From assembly GCA_037954665.1 (NCBI GenBank), contig JBBMOL010000065.1:1426001-1490000 (forward strand): 64,000 nucleotides of DNA, written 5' to 3'. The notes beneath the pieces are model-generated. The model was given only the letters and a program-made list of their open reading frames with translations. It searched no databases and was not told where the DNA came from. Positions 24,101 through 37,110 of the stretch are shown here, in pieces (position 1 is the stretch's first letter; every line of letters starts with the position of its first letter). The position numbers were made by a program, and so were the translations under genes. The DNA comes from Laguncularia racemosa (taxonomy: Eukaryota; Streptophyta; Magnoliopsida; Myrtales; Combretaceae).

Positions 24101-25946
24101 ATGAGCAACCATATTGAGATAAGATCCATCCCCTATTTTCTCAAGACACAATCCATGTGGAGGTGTTACAGGAGCTTCAGTAGTATTCGGTTTGACAGGT
24201 TCACCATCAAAACATACTGAATCATTGGTTGACCCGCCACCAAAAGCCTTACAAAAGTCGGCTTTGGACTGCCAAAAATCAGTCAGTTTGCTCAAGCTCT
24301 TATTTACTGATATACCAGCTTTTACTTGCAGGGAGGGTGCAAATGGGGAGTTAGCCATTGATACATTTTCACATGTATCCCAAACTTCAGAGCAGAAATC
24401 ATCAGCAGCTAGGCTAGATTGATATGAATTTGCTGATACAGTGGAGTTACATAGGATAGGTACTGGCCTTTTCATGGTTTCAACCATGAATAACTCTGCT
24501 GAATATGGATCACATTTCTGTGATTTGAGATGAAGAGAAACAGTCAGTGAAAATGAGCAAAATTAGTAGATGGATTGTTTGACTATATCATTTTTTATTG
24601 TTGCCAGCATGCTATTAACATTTGATGTGCACCAACTCTGTAAAGTTTGCATGAGTTTTGATCAAACATACCATTGAATCTTTTTCTTACCATAAAAAAG
24701 AAATTAAATCGCCAGCATAACAATCATGACATATTATCAACTTACAATTTGTTTTCTGGTTTGTGAATTCAGTATTCGGTCTGGTGTTTGATGAACTTAG
24801 AAAATCACTGAAGTTTCTGCATCTATCACTTAAGTTTTAACACAAAAAGATTGATCATCTCTGAGGACACTGCTAACACCGACTTTGCAAACACTACTCT
24901 AATTGCTACATACTGCTTATTTCCTCCTACAGCCAGTACTATATATTGAGTAATAAAAATATAGCTCACACCTAATCTACAAGCGATACTATAAAGCAAC
25001 AAAACCTTACCGCACAGAGAATCGATTTCATGATGGAGCCACAAGCAGAATCAGATATGTTCATATCCTTAAACTGCTTCTGCAGTATGGTATCCTCTGT
25101 GGAGTTGCAGCATGCGCTTCCATTGTAAGGACAAAACGTCAATGAGATCGAAACATTAAAGGGTGCTCCTACAAAATAAAATAACACAGTCAACACACAG
25201 AAATTTAATTCAATTCAGACATATGAAAGCATTGAAAAAACTAGAGAAGTTGTGTAGGTTGAATTTGTTTCACAGAAATGGTTTTCCAGATTTTGATAAT
25301 AGGAAATAATAGCTCAAAGAACACAATTTTCAATTGGACGACAAGTTCAATTAGTAATACGGAATAAGATTTCTTATCAAAGGAAGTGGAAATCATTTTC
25401 ATACTTCTCATGTGAATATGAGCCACCATCACCTATCACCCGTCATTATCACAAGATTGTACCGGGCTGTAACCGAGTGGAGTCAAGGTAGCACAGTAGT
25501 CAAGCTCGATTAGATTAAGCTGCTTTAAGCTCGCTTTAATTTAAATTTTTCCTTTTCTCCTGATTGAAATGACATTTAAGCCTAAAACCTGACTTAGACT
25601 CGATTTGCACTTAAGCTTAATTCAAGTTCGTTGAGCCAAGTATCATGAAGGTCGAGCTCGATCCAGACCCAATAACTAATCAAGTAGCTGGAGCTCCATC
25701 TGATTGCAGTTCAATTGAATTTCAATACACATAAAGCCGAATTCAAGTATTTTAGCTAGAACTCTCGGTTGTTTGCAGTACTAAATAGAAAGCATTTTCC
25801 ATCAGACAAGCACAAAATGAATTGAAGGTTGTTTATAGAACAAACTTACTTGAATCTGTGCACAAAGGAAGAGAAACAGCAGTATTAGGAATCAGCAACA
25901 AGTTGGCAAATAGGAAGACAGCAGCAAGAAAACCACCACCCATCAT
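21170..25946 (-). CDS. HIPL1: HIPL1/HIPL2-like protein, glucose/sorbosone dehydrogenase domain, 7 exons
   Basis: Coding exons on the minus strand: 25,946-25,850; 25,168-25,011; 24,517-23,717; 23,365-23,149; 23,021-22,843; 22,396-22,155; 21,560-21,170. All introns are GT-AG and phases join without a break. The total is 2,085 nt, 694 residues, about the length of Arabidopsis HIPL1. Residues 1-27 look like a signal peptide. The Cys-rich region at about 30-200 (PLCTD, FCPYNG.ACC, CSEVWDTC) resembles the folate-receptor-like head of the HHIP family. From about 208 (GLCLEKIGDGSYLNM) to about 640 is the beta-propeller glucose/sorbosone dehydrogenase domain, including FTSHHGGQILFGP and NPWRCSFD. The last 15 residues are hydrophobic after a Ser/Thr/Asn spacer, suggesting a GPI anchor. 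The start is the first ATG after an in-frame TGA at 25,971-25,973. Expected at the outer plasma membrane or wall; the substrate is not known. The symbol could equally be HIPL2. Confidence 0.93.
25440..25760. repeat. AGCTCGA-rich block inside HIPL intron 1
   Basis: Words such as AAGCTCGATT, GAGCTCGATCC and TTAAGCTTAATTC recur within the first intron (25,169-25,849). Similar words are typical of the ends of non-autonomous hAT-like elements in plants. I could not define terminal inverted repeats or a target duplication. Confidence 0.3.
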
Positions 25947-27535
25947 AACTCCAACTACCAGGCTGAATACTCAAGACATGCCAAAGAAAACTCTCTCCCT
26001 TTCATTTGTTTTGTTCAAAGAATGGAAGTCAAAGCAACCTACTTATCGACAACTGTGGCACATTTCTGAATAAAGAAAGCTTTAAGGACATTTGACCATT
26101 CTGAAAGCATTAGTCAAATACACACATACTCTCCTCTTAAAAAATAGCTAGAAGGGGTTGCGGTGGGGACCGGGGGTGCAGTATTGAAGAAAAAGTTCGT
26201 GTGGATAATCCATTGATTTTTTAATATATAGGAAACGGGTCAACTTATGTCCATTTTTGTATTTACATTTCAAGATGCCATGTGCTGATCAATCAATGGG
26301 AGATACTGTTATATAATAAATGAAATTGTCTTTATCCTATTTACAAGTTTAAGTTTTTAAATTAGATAATTATAATACTAATCATAATTATAATATGATA
26401 TCAAAACAGAAGTTTATGAGTTGGAATCATGTTATTTAACCTCCATTTAATGCACTTTAACCAATGTCAATACTTACATTTATTTCTCAATGTGTCGCTA
26501 TCTAGGTAGATGCACAATCTTGCAGTTTATCTGCAAAGAAGAAAAGGAAATTTTTATAATATCTGTCTAGATCAACTCTCTGTCATGTGAGTCACAAGCA
26601 ACTATATAGTTTAAGAAAGGGGAGAGAGATCATCAATATCTTCAAAATATGTTTTAAATGAAGACAGACAAATGGTCTGGGAACCAGAACGAATAGTTGA
26701 CTTCACATGGATCCTTGATCTAAAATTAAATGTGGGGTGGTTAGTTGGGAAAGCAAAAAGGAGTAAGATACATCAACTTGGGTGGCGCCCAACTTGGGCA
26801 TTTGCTCTTCGCATCCTTTGATCTTAGAAATCCCTATTGTATTAACATTTGTGGTATATTTAGTATATGGAAATGGGTTTGGAACGGAATTATAATTTTG
26901 AATTTTATTTGTTTTTTTATATTTGAAAGCATTTTTAGAGGTTAGAATTAGATTTCTTAAAATCACCCCATTGATTACAAATTACTTATTTAACTTCTAA
27001 TTTTTTTTAATAACTTCAATAATTAATGGCATTTTTAACAAATAATAATGTATATACAATCCATTCCATTTCAATTATACTAAAAACAAACATAATATTG
27101 GAATGAAATTAATTGTTCGTTGGACATTTTCAAACATAAGATTGGATTTATTATTCTATTCCTAATTTCATTTCATTTTATTCCAATTTATTTCAATCTA
27201 GACCATTACTATATAAAAAATTAACATTTTAGTCATTTTAATAGTTAGATAATTGATTGGTTAGTTCGTAAATGAGAGTAGGAAAAAAAAAAGGAAAGAA
27301 AGAAGGTTCAAAGTCAAATCATTAAAATTTGAATGATTTTTAATTTTATGCATTAAATTTAAAACTATTAAATATCATATCTAATAAAAAACTTCACTTG
27401 TTAAATTTACTATCTCACCTTACATGTACATTTGCCTTAAAGATGGGAAGTGCTAGTTTGATAAGTGAAATTTAATTGAATATAACATTTAGCACTTCAA
27501 ATTTTGAATATAAAATTTTAAGTAAAAATTTAATT
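25947..27535. other. Upstream region of the HIPL gene
   Basis: This holds the 5' UTR and promoter of the minus-strand HIPL gene. I could not place a TATA box with confidence. A GC-rich patch lies at 26,157-26,185. The stretch 26,830-27,210 has ATTCCA/TGGAAT words on both sides, which may be an old MITE. No gene is seen. Confidence 0.4.
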
Positions 27536-27539
27536 TTGT

Positions 27540-28110
27540 ATATTTTTATGATATTCAAACTTGGTTGGTGAGTGGAGGGAGAAATTGGGTAAGATTTTTG
27601 TATGGTGATGAGTTAAATGACATGATTGATGAGGCGATGTAGGGCAAAATAAAAGTCGGCAAAGTCAAGATCTTGTAGATTAGACTATGCTAATGGCGCA
27701 TGCTTCCTCACCAGAGTTGGACGGAGGACATTACTTTTCTGACAAGTGCATATAAAAAATGAATGATGAGGACTTGGGGGTGAGTCAGAGTGTGAAAGGA
27801 GATCAAGTTGTGGGTCGCACTACCTTGGTGGGAAAGAGATGGAATGTCTTGGTTCTTCATGGAGGCTAAAATGAAAGAAAATACCGATTATATATTTTTT
27901 TTGTGTATTTAATTTTTTATTTTTAAAATTAAATATTTAGATTTTTATATTTTTAGTAAATATATTTTTAAACTCTATTTTATTATATTTTTATTGAATA
28001 AAATAATAGAAAAGATAATTTAAATTAAAGTAAAATTATAAGATCAATAATAAAATAGTTATATATATATATATAAGGTTTGGAGATATAAATATTCAAT
28101 TTTAAAGATA
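27540..28110 (+). repeat. Segmental duplication, copy A, first part
   Basis: The region from CAAACTTGGTTGGTGAGTGG through GGGAAAGAGATGGAAT, and a second colinear patch near 28,010-28,110 (GATAATTTAAATTAAA), match 31,765-32,160 with many substitutions and small indels. There is no coding sequence. Confidence 0.75.
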
Positions 28111-29839
28111 AGGGGATCGAATGCATAAAAGATAAATATAAGGAAATTTATTTATAATTTATCTTTATTATTATTTTTGAATAGTAAATTCATAAATATT
28201 GATTGAATAGAGATAAATATCAGAAACTTCCATGTGTTGACTTTTTTTTTTTTTTTTAATGTCACATTCTCAATGGACATTGTTAATGGTAACCGGTTTA
28301 GTGTCCCACCTACCTTTTACTTCTTTATAAGTGCCCATAAATACTTATTAATAAAAACAATTTTTTTACTATAATCATAATACTTCTAAAATGTGAGATC
28401 AATTAAAACTGAAAATTTTCCACTAGTTGTTTTAGGGTATATACTTACTTTAAATTCTCAAAATCTCATAAGGTTTGTACATAATATTTTAACCATGCCC
28501 TTCTAAAGCCTGTTCCTTATGTTCCATATTCTAGGATTTCTTGCCCTTTCTGTATCTCGTACCAATATTAAAAAAAAAAATAATTAATTAATATTATTAA
28601 ATTTGACGAGTATATAATCACATGCCAACAGAGTTAGCCTAACCTTGAACCCATTTTAGCACAACATTCATAAGACAATTTATAAGTCGCTATAATTTGG
28701 AAGCCGCCCTCTGTCGAACCTCCTTGGACCTTGCTAGTCTCCAAACCGACATGTCATAGCAACTTTTTTGCTTGGTCCTATCCACCACTTACTTTTACAT
28801 TTAATAGATAGAAGATAGAAAAATTATATATTTTAATAATTATTATTATTAGGATTAAAATAAAAAAATTTATTTTAGTATCTATTTTGAGTAATTTTTT
28901 AATAATTATTTTAGTAATTATTTATATTTTATTAATTATAATATTAAATTAGAAATATAAATAAAATTACTGTTTATTTTCTTTGTAAAGTAAATAAAAA
29001 GTTTTACTTTTTTTTAGATAATATTTATTTTTAATTGAGTGTGAATAGAAAAAGTTGTAAAAATTAAATTTTTATTTATTTTTCTAAATAAACAAGATAC
29101 TAAATAATTAAAAAATAATTATTTTCTTTTCTTTTCATTAATTTCAAATAAATGGGCTGTAAGTATCAAACAATCATCCTTTTAACTGGTTTGTCAATTG
29201 AAAGTTTTCAAACTTTTGGACTTCTTTTCTGCTTTCTAAGGCAATCATTTTATAATTCATATCAATTGTTTAGATGGTAGTCAAGTAAATAAAAATGGTT
29301 AATAGAAGTAATTGACAAGTTGGATAGCAATTTGTCAACATGGGCCAAGTATTATATTAAACATAAAAAAAAAAAAAAACAATTAGGCAACGGTTGCTTT
29401 TCTTAAATGTGTCTCTACTTTAAACTTTAATTACAATGGTGGTTGCTTAGCGATATTCACCAATAAAAAGAATGGATGATTGTGCAACACTTTTAAGTCA
29501 ATATTCATTCATGAACCCTATGAATATTCCAGATGAACTTTTTTGGAAAAGTAGACTGCAAAAAGCCTTAAAACATTTGGAATATTTATGGGAGTTCTAA
29601 AACTTTTACTACATCAATCACGATCCAAAAGTTTGAGATATCGTACAATTAGGTATTGAAATGCTACAATACACTAAAGCACTTTGGAGTCTTCTCTCTC
29701 TCTCTTTAATTTACAAATAAAAAGACAGAAATCAAATGATTTTAGGCTAATGAGTGCATTGCATGTGATATTGTACTTGTTGATCGCCTATGTAAGAAGG
29801 CAATATTGTTAAAGGGGTATGTTGATGTGGATATTTATG
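28111..29839. other. AT-rich stretch present only in copy A
   Basis: In copy B the two halves of the duplication are almost adjacent; in copy A they are separated by about 1.7 kb here. The stretch is very AT-rich with poly-A/T runs at 28,240-28,258, 28,570-28,580 and 29,367-29,380. It looks like inserted material, but I found no terminal repeats. No gene is seen. Confidence 0.45.
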
Positions 29840-31560
29840 ATGAAGTATTCTATTAGTGGAAATCTTTGAGGTTTATATAACAATTACGAATATATTCAAT
29901 GATAGGTTATACCATACAATATAGTTGGATAATGTATCTATTCATATTATATGATGTTTATTTGATCCTAATAACTTATAGTTATAATGTATCGTTGTTT
30001 ACTTGGCATCTTGTTAGTTCAATGTATTCAGTTTGGTGCCTAAAATATGTATGACAACTAATGTCATAAAGCATGTATCATTCTTATACCATTTCGTTTT
30101 GTCAAATGATAAGGTTCATGAGATATAGAAAGTACTTATACCAATAGAATTGGTCTAACTTCTTTAAAGTATAGAAGTATGTATATAATCAAGTGAAAAA
30201 TCTTGAGACTTATCGTTTTGTCTTAAGTACATCTATAATGACTTACTTTCTAAGTGTTTGTTTAACTTATTTACCAATTCAAACCCATTTGAATATGGTA
30301 CTTGAAAGTGGAATCGTTATGCCTTACTTTTAAAGGCTAAGGCTAACGAAATCTTAAATTGAACCTATTGTTTATAATCAATAGCACTTCATATCATGAA
30401 AAGATCACTTATATAAGCATTTAATTGTGCATACTAAGCAATCAACCTATTATATGGATTCATATGATAGTCACCTATTAGGTGCATCTCTACCTTCCAA
30501 CTTACCACATATGTATGGTATTAGGGTTAGCTAGCCCCAACCCTATTTACCTGCTCACATACTTAACTTTAAGAGGTAACTTGGAAACACTTGCATTGGG
30601 TTAAATCACTTTCTATATGCAAATCTCAAAACCCTACAATTGTATTAGCTATCTAGACTTGTACCTGAAGAAAGTAAATACTAACTTTTCAACTACTCAT
30701 AAAGCAAAGTGAGTACCAAAAAGGTAAAACAACAAGAAAATTAACAAACACAACACACTCACATATTTCATATCCATTTGGCATATGATGAGATCCAAGT
30801 GCTACTACCAATGCACTAATATCTCTTACCAAGCCACTTTATCACACAATTTGAGTTAGAGTCTCTCATTCAATACTTAGTATATTTTATGTTAATTTTT
30901 GTCTCATAGTTACCAAGGCTTCTGCCCTTCTTCACTCTCACTTTATTAGTAGGAATCATTCTGTGTACTTTTCACTTGCCATAAATGAAATTTGAAAGAC
31001 CAATCCCAATAAGTCACTGATTCAGGCCAATTCAAGGATCATGTCACAAAATTATTGGATTGATTCATGATTGTATTGCAAAATTATTAGGTGGTGAACA
31101 GGACTTGATTTATTTAGGTATCTTTTGGTTAACACTCAAAATTTGTTATGCATTTTATATTGCATGCGCAATTGATAATTATGCAAATGTCAAATGATTA
31201 TGTCATGCAATGCAACCACATTATTATTCCACTTTCCACACTCACTCCACATATTAGTATTAGTAGTATGCTTTATTGGTCTAGTATTCAGAGGCTAAAT
31301 AAAAAAGTTAAACCACAATCATAATAGAATAGTACTCAAAGTCTATGATAAAACCTAAATTTCAATGTAAATCCTCTTTTAATGGTCATAGTAAGAGATT
31401 ATATAAGGTTTAACAACCAACAAATGAGTGATTTATAATATCGATGACAATGCAACATAATCATTCAAGTTAGAAGCATACTCACTTGGCTTAAGCAAAT
31501 CTCTTAACTAGCAAGCTTAAGTCCACCTATCATATACACAAATTATTGATGAGTTACAAA
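29840..31560 (+). repeat. Segmental duplication, copy A, second part
   Basis: Colinear with 32,185-33,620. Shared landmarks are TTATATGATG followed by AATAACTTATAGT, ACGACAACTAATGTCATAAA, AAGGTAAAACAACAAGAAAA, and TTCAAGGATCATGTCACAAA. Copy A has about 300 bp (near 30,250-30,590) missing from copy B. Confidence 0.8.
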
Positions 31561-31764
31561 TTTGTCATTCATATTTTTTTGGGCGGGGGTGTGGGATGGG
31601 AGGGGTGGGAAAGAACTTTGCTCCAATCTCTAAGAGATAACCTTAAATGGTAAAACTATGTTTAAAGTGTCAAATGAGTGAGTTGAAATAACATAAACAA
31701 TCTAATCTTATTTCTCGAGCAATGGTCTAGAAAAGGCTAAAAGCTAAAATGAGAGTGAAATGTT

Positions 31765-32160
31765 CAAGCTTGGTTGGTGAGTGGTGGGGGATTTTGGGTA
31801 AGATTTATGTTTGGCGATGAGTTAAATGACATCATTGATGAGGTGACATAGGACAAAAGTGAGCAAAGTCAAAGGTCTTTTAGATTAGATTATGTTAATG
31901 AGGATGGCACATGCTTTCTTAGTTACCATTAGAACTAGACGAAGGACTTCACTTCTGTGACTAGTATATATAAAAAGATGAATAATGAAGACATGGGTCT
32001 CGTCGAGTGTGTGAAAGGAAATCTACTTGTGGATTGGCATTACCTAGTGGGAAAGAGATTGGATAATTTAAATTAAAATAAAATCATAAGATCAATGATA
32101 GAATGATCATATAGGACTTTAAATGTACCTTTTCTAAAAGTTTAAAGGTGTAGATATTCA
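31765..32160 (+). repeat. Segmental duplication, copy B, first part
   Basis: Matches 27,540-28,110 in order and orientation, beginning CAAGCTTGGTTGGTGAGTGG. It lacks the extra DNA found in copy A. Confidence 0.75.
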
Positions 32161-32184
32161 ATTTCATGAGCCTTAAGGACTTTC

Positions 32185-33620
32185 ACATTCTATTACTGGA
32201 AGTCCTTGAGGTTCATACAACACTTATGGATATATTCAACAATAGGTTTTGCTAAATAGTATAGTTTGATAATGTATCTATCCATATTATATGATGCTCA
32301 TTTCATCCCAATAACTTATAGTGATAATGTATTGTAACTTACTTAGCATTTTTTCAATTCAACATAGGCAATTTGGTGTCTGTAATGTGTACGACAACTA
32401 ATGTCATAAAGTGTGTATCTTTTTATACCATTATGTATTGTTAAATGATAAGTTTCATGAGATATACAAAGTATTTACACCAGTAGAATTGCCCTAACTT
32501 CTTTGAAGTATCATGTTATATATATAATCAAGTGAAAAATCTAGAGACTAATAGTTTTGTCTTGAGTAAATCTATAACAACCTGCTTTCTAAGTGTCTAT
32601 TTAATGTACATAAACTACAAAGAAAATATGTTGTTCAAAGTATATAAGCAGTGGACTAAAATTTGAACTTCAAAAAGACTGAACTAATGCTTTCAGACAA
32701 ACCCCAAAACCCTTCAACCGTATCAATTGTCTATACTTGCACCTAAAGTCACTAAATACTAACTCCTCAACTTCTTATAAAGCAAAGCAAGTACCAAAAA
32801 GGTAAAACAACAAGAAAATTAACAAACACAACACATTTACATATTTCATATCTATATGGCATGTGATGAAATGCAAATGAGATGCAAATGCTACCAATGC
32901 ACAAATATCTATTACTAGACCACTTTATCATGAAAATTGAGTTAGAGTTTCTCATTCAATACTTAGTATATTTTATCATAATTTCTTTCTCATAATTGGC
33001 AAGGCTTCTACCCTTCTATGCTCTCGCTTTACTAGTAGGAATTGTTTAATATGCTTTTCACTTGCCATAAACGAAATTTCGAAGACTAATTCCAATAAGT
33101 CACTAATCCAAGCCAATTCAAGGATCATGTCACAAAATTATCAAGTTATTCGAGATAATACCACATAATTACTAGGTAGTGAACATGACAATTTATTTAG
33201 GTATCTTTTGGTTAACACTTAAAATTTGTTACCTGCATTTTATATCATGTACACAAATGATAATTAAGCAAATGTCAAATGATTATGTCATAAAATGCAG
33301 GCACATTATTATTCCATTTTCTACACCCACTCCACGTACTAGTATTGCTAGTATACTTTGCTAATCCAGTATTTGTAGGCTAATCAATAAAGTTACAGTA
33401 CACTCATAATAGAACTGCACTCAAGCTCCACAACAAAACCTAAATTTTAATTTAAATCCTCTTCTAATGATCATAATAAGTAATTATACTAGGTTTAATA
33501 GCTAGTAAGTGAGTGGTCTACAATATCAGCTACATTAGTATAGTCAGAAGTATGCTCACCTAGCTTAAGCAATCCTCTTAACTAGCGAGCTTAAGTCTAC
33601 CTATTGTACACACAAATTTT
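32185..33620 (+). repeat. Segmental duplication, copy B, second part
   Basis: Matches 29,840-31,560 in order and orientation. Together with the first part it shows an old direct duplication of several kilobases followed by independent indels. Short open frames here are chance. Confidence 0.8.
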
Positions 33621-34487
33621 CCAAGTCAATCATCACATTCAATTACACTATCATATACATAATAGAATACTTATTGTTTGTTGATACCGCTCTTCTTGCT
33701 AACAACTTTGATTAGCCATATTTTATCCATTTTTCATCTAGTTTCAGTGAACTTTATATCATTGTGATTATTATTCTAAGAATTACATGGTTATATTAAA
33801 ATACATACCCATTTAATTTTGTTAAATTACAAAAATACTCTTTGCACATTACCATTTCAATCCTAAGTTATTGGAGCTACATAATTAGTCCAAAGTAGAT
33901 TGAACAATCAACTAAATACCACTGCTCCATCATAAATCAAAATTGATCAGCACCTATGTCTTTCCAAATATTAAGTTTAATTCACATAGCCATCACAAAT
34001 ATTGATAAATTAATTACCAAGTACTAACTAGGCATTTATATAACTAAATACCAACTATAGTAACACCCAATATGTTTGATAATTTCCCAAAAATTATAGT
34101 AAGCCCACTAGTGATAAGGCATCATAAAATGGGCCTCACGTTCTTGATTTCCATGTTAAAATATCAATGTAAAAAGATCCTATAAATTGAAGGCAGCATT
34201 TCTCCTCTCAATTTATTAGATCCTATGATTAAGTTTAAGAGGTTCATTTGGTTTTGGGTCAACTTTTCTTGTCCTTATTTTATTTCAAATGTGAAAGTGA
34301 AAGCTAACAAATGGTATATATTTTTCTATTATGTTTTTTGTTCCAACTGGTTTGCACTATTCCTAACGTAGTGTTGATAATTCTCTAAATATCAGTAAGA
34401 CTTGATTGTTTCACTCAAGGTTAATTTAGTGAAAAGTTGAGTGTTGATAGCCTATATTAACTTAGCTACACCCCCTATTCAGTTTGC
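33621..34487. other. Intergenic AT-rich DNA
   Basis: I see no gene, repeat array or transposon end that I can support in this stretch. Confidence 0.5.
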
Positions 34488-34680
34488 AAAAGACGAGCTT
34501 GGATTTTTTTCAATCATGTATTTAAGACCTATATTTATAAGATATTTTCATTTTAAGATTTCAGTCCATCTATCATTAATGGAATCTGGCGTAGTATGGA
34601 TAGAGGTCCTAAAATGAGTATAACTTATAAATACAAACCCTTAAATACATGGTAGAATAATCTAGGCTCTTTTTTACAAA
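34488..34680. mobile_element. Foldback/MITE-like element, copy 1
   Basis: The left arm (about 34,488-34,560) and the right arm (about 34,605-34,680) are imperfect inverted repeats of about 75 bp. Left CATGTATTTAAG...TATATTTATAAG...CATTTTAAGA pairs with right CCTAAAATGAG...CTTATAAATACA...CTTAAATACATG. The loop is about 45 bp. A second copy lies 860 bp downstream. Confidence 0.7.
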
Positions 34681-35340
34681 ACTGCATAAATGTGAATCCT
34701 TCCTTTATATTTTTTTCTCATCTAATTATATCCTATCACATATGAATAATTATTATTTACTTGTTTTTTATATATAATATGATATAATTAGTGTAGATAC
34801 ATATGAGAATATTGCCTTGATCAAATTTTGTTTCACATAATTTTAATTTTTAACTTCATTAAAATACACTCTAGAAAAAACAAATGTCATATTTCAATGG
34901 CATCCTCATGTATATGAGAAATAATTTTTTATTTCTCATTTTTCATTTTTCCCAATATTGTGCATGTTTTATTCATTTCCATTTTTTTATATTCATCGTC
35001 ACCAAACCAAATTCAAAATAATATGTATTATTAAATTCAATATTTAATTACCTTCATCAAAAGATGATGAATCTTTTGCAAATGGTAACTGCAATATCCA
35101 TCAATTGTTAGATTAGGTAAATATTTTTTAACTATTATTGCCTAAAAAAATAATTATCAAAACCTAAAGATAAAGTTTATAGCTTTAAATATGTGGATTG
35201 TGCTTTAAAGCACATACAATACTATTGAAAATAATAGTTTAATTTTATCAATATTTTTTATAGTGCATATTGGTTGCTATAAATATAGTGTGAATATTAT
35301 TATCTAATTATGGTTGATTCGTATTTGTGCAATTTTGCAC

Positions 35341-35535
35341 AGAAAAAAAAAAGGGTTTGAATTTTTCAATTATGTATTTAAGAGTCTATATTTATAAGTT
35401 ATTCTCATTTTAGGACATTTGTACATATCATGTTAGATCTCATTATTGGAAAATGCCCTAAAATAATGGTATCTTATAAGTATATATTCTTGAATGTATG
35501 GTTGAAAAATTTATTTACTTTTTTTTTTTTTTGTA
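35341..35535. mobile_element. Foldback/MITE-like element, copy 2
   Basis: The same inverted-repeat arms as copy 1: TATGTATTTAAGAGTCTATA on the left, CTTATAAGTATATATTCTTG on the right. T-runs extend its right end. It lies in direct orientation to copy 1. Confidence 0.7.
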
Positions 35536-36091
35536 AAAAGTGCATAAATATGGATTTTTTTTTTTTTTGCATTTTCCCTTTAATTTATGTGTTCTTTTGC
35601 AATACTTATGCATATGCAAACATTCTTACCACTACTTGTTTGAAGTTTGGAATCTTTTACAGCTAAAAATTTCTAAGAATTCCAGTTGTTGTAATAATAT
35701 GAAGAAATCTGATATAAAAATAGGAGAAGGCATAAACGATTTAGCATTGAGCAAATACTTACCAATAGGACTAAAGCTTTGCTCCATACCATAATACTTT
35801 AATTCTCAAGCTATTACATATTTAAATTCTAGTTTTATATGCTAACTTGATCCATTTATACAAAAATTACTATTAATCCATAAAAGTAAAATATAGATCA
35901 AATGAGACATACCTTCATGTTCTTAAAATCTCCAGCTGAATGACAATAACATGAAAATGAGTTTTTGTGCTTGCAATTATTTCCTGCAAACTTTTCTATT
36001 TCTTCTTTTTATTTTTATTTTATTATTATTATTATTTTGGGTGCTTGGTCTTATCGCCACTAAAGTTATGTTGGATGTTAAGGCTTAGGTG

Positions 36092-36839
36092 TCAGACCTG
36101 AGCTTCACCAAAACTTTAGCAAGAATTGGAAATCCCACGAGTATAGCTCCCATACGTAGAATTAATTTGGACGTTTGTAGTTATTTATCAATTTTAGTAC
36201 TTTGGAACTTTCTTTCTTTCTCTTTCTTTTTCTCACTCTCTCTTTTTTTTTTTTTTTTAATATCATAACGATTGATATAATATGTGTATTTTCTGAGCTA
36301 AGTAGTTCATCTCTAGTGTTGTTATATTTTAGAACAAGTTAATTAAGTTTTCACTATATAATGAATTGTGATGATGTACAATATCTTATAACTTGGAGTA
36401 TTAGAGTCCACTACGTGTTACTATCTTGTAGCAACACGCAAAGATTTTAAAACTCTATAATAATTCAAAATCTGTTTATCTCGAGTAACAATCGTACTAT
36501 TATAACTTTAATAAAATAAATGACTCTTAGATAAGTCATTTCAATTCTCATTATTTCATAACAACGAAAATCCTACAATAGACAAATATTTTCCTACACT
36601 ATTTAACATAACAAGGAATATGCTATTATCTCCACAATTTCAATTCAGCTAATAATACTCCAAATTATAAGTCTTCTCAATTTCCTTGCTCCACATCCAC
36701 ATAGTAATAATGCTCTCTCTCGTTTTCATCTATATAATGTCCCACCAATTTCACATTCTCATCATACTCTACTTGCTCATCATTTTTACTTGCAGCTAAA
36801 AAAATATAGGAAGAGGGATGAGCCTAAGCTCAATACATG
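36092..36839 (-). mobile_element. Minus-strand chromovirus-type LTR, left half (split by the Tat element)
   Basis: The left edge is placed at TGTCAGACCTGAGC, the reverse complement of the TGACA end seen in many chromovirus LTRs. The body includes a CATCATTTTTACTTGCAGCT word and GGGATGAGCCTAAGCTC, features of these LTRs read backwards. The sequence breaks at 36,839, where the Tat/Ogre-like element begins, and resumes after its target duplication at 51,558. Confidence 0.5.
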
Positions 36840-37110
36840 TGTAAATACCCAATTTTTGCCCTAGGAATAAATAATAATCACTAATAATCAATTCTTAATT
36901 TTTTCAAATTTTTCTTTAATTTAGCATAAATAATAAAAATATTCAAAAAAATAAAAATAAATAGGAAAACACATCAATTTTGAAAAATGATTTCAGAAAT
37001 GGTAATAATAAATAGTAAATAATTTTTACAAATTTTTGAAATTTCAAAAAATACAAAAAAATAAAAAAATCGCATTGCATATATGCAATTTGCGAAATTA
37101 GAAAAATTAG

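Noticed and set aside
24192..24422. 76-codon plus-strand frame
   Set aside because: It is the antisense of HIPL exon 3.
25822..26073. 83-codon plus-strand frame
   Set aside because: It overlaps exon 1 and the 5' flank of HIPL on the opposite strand; no homology is apparent.
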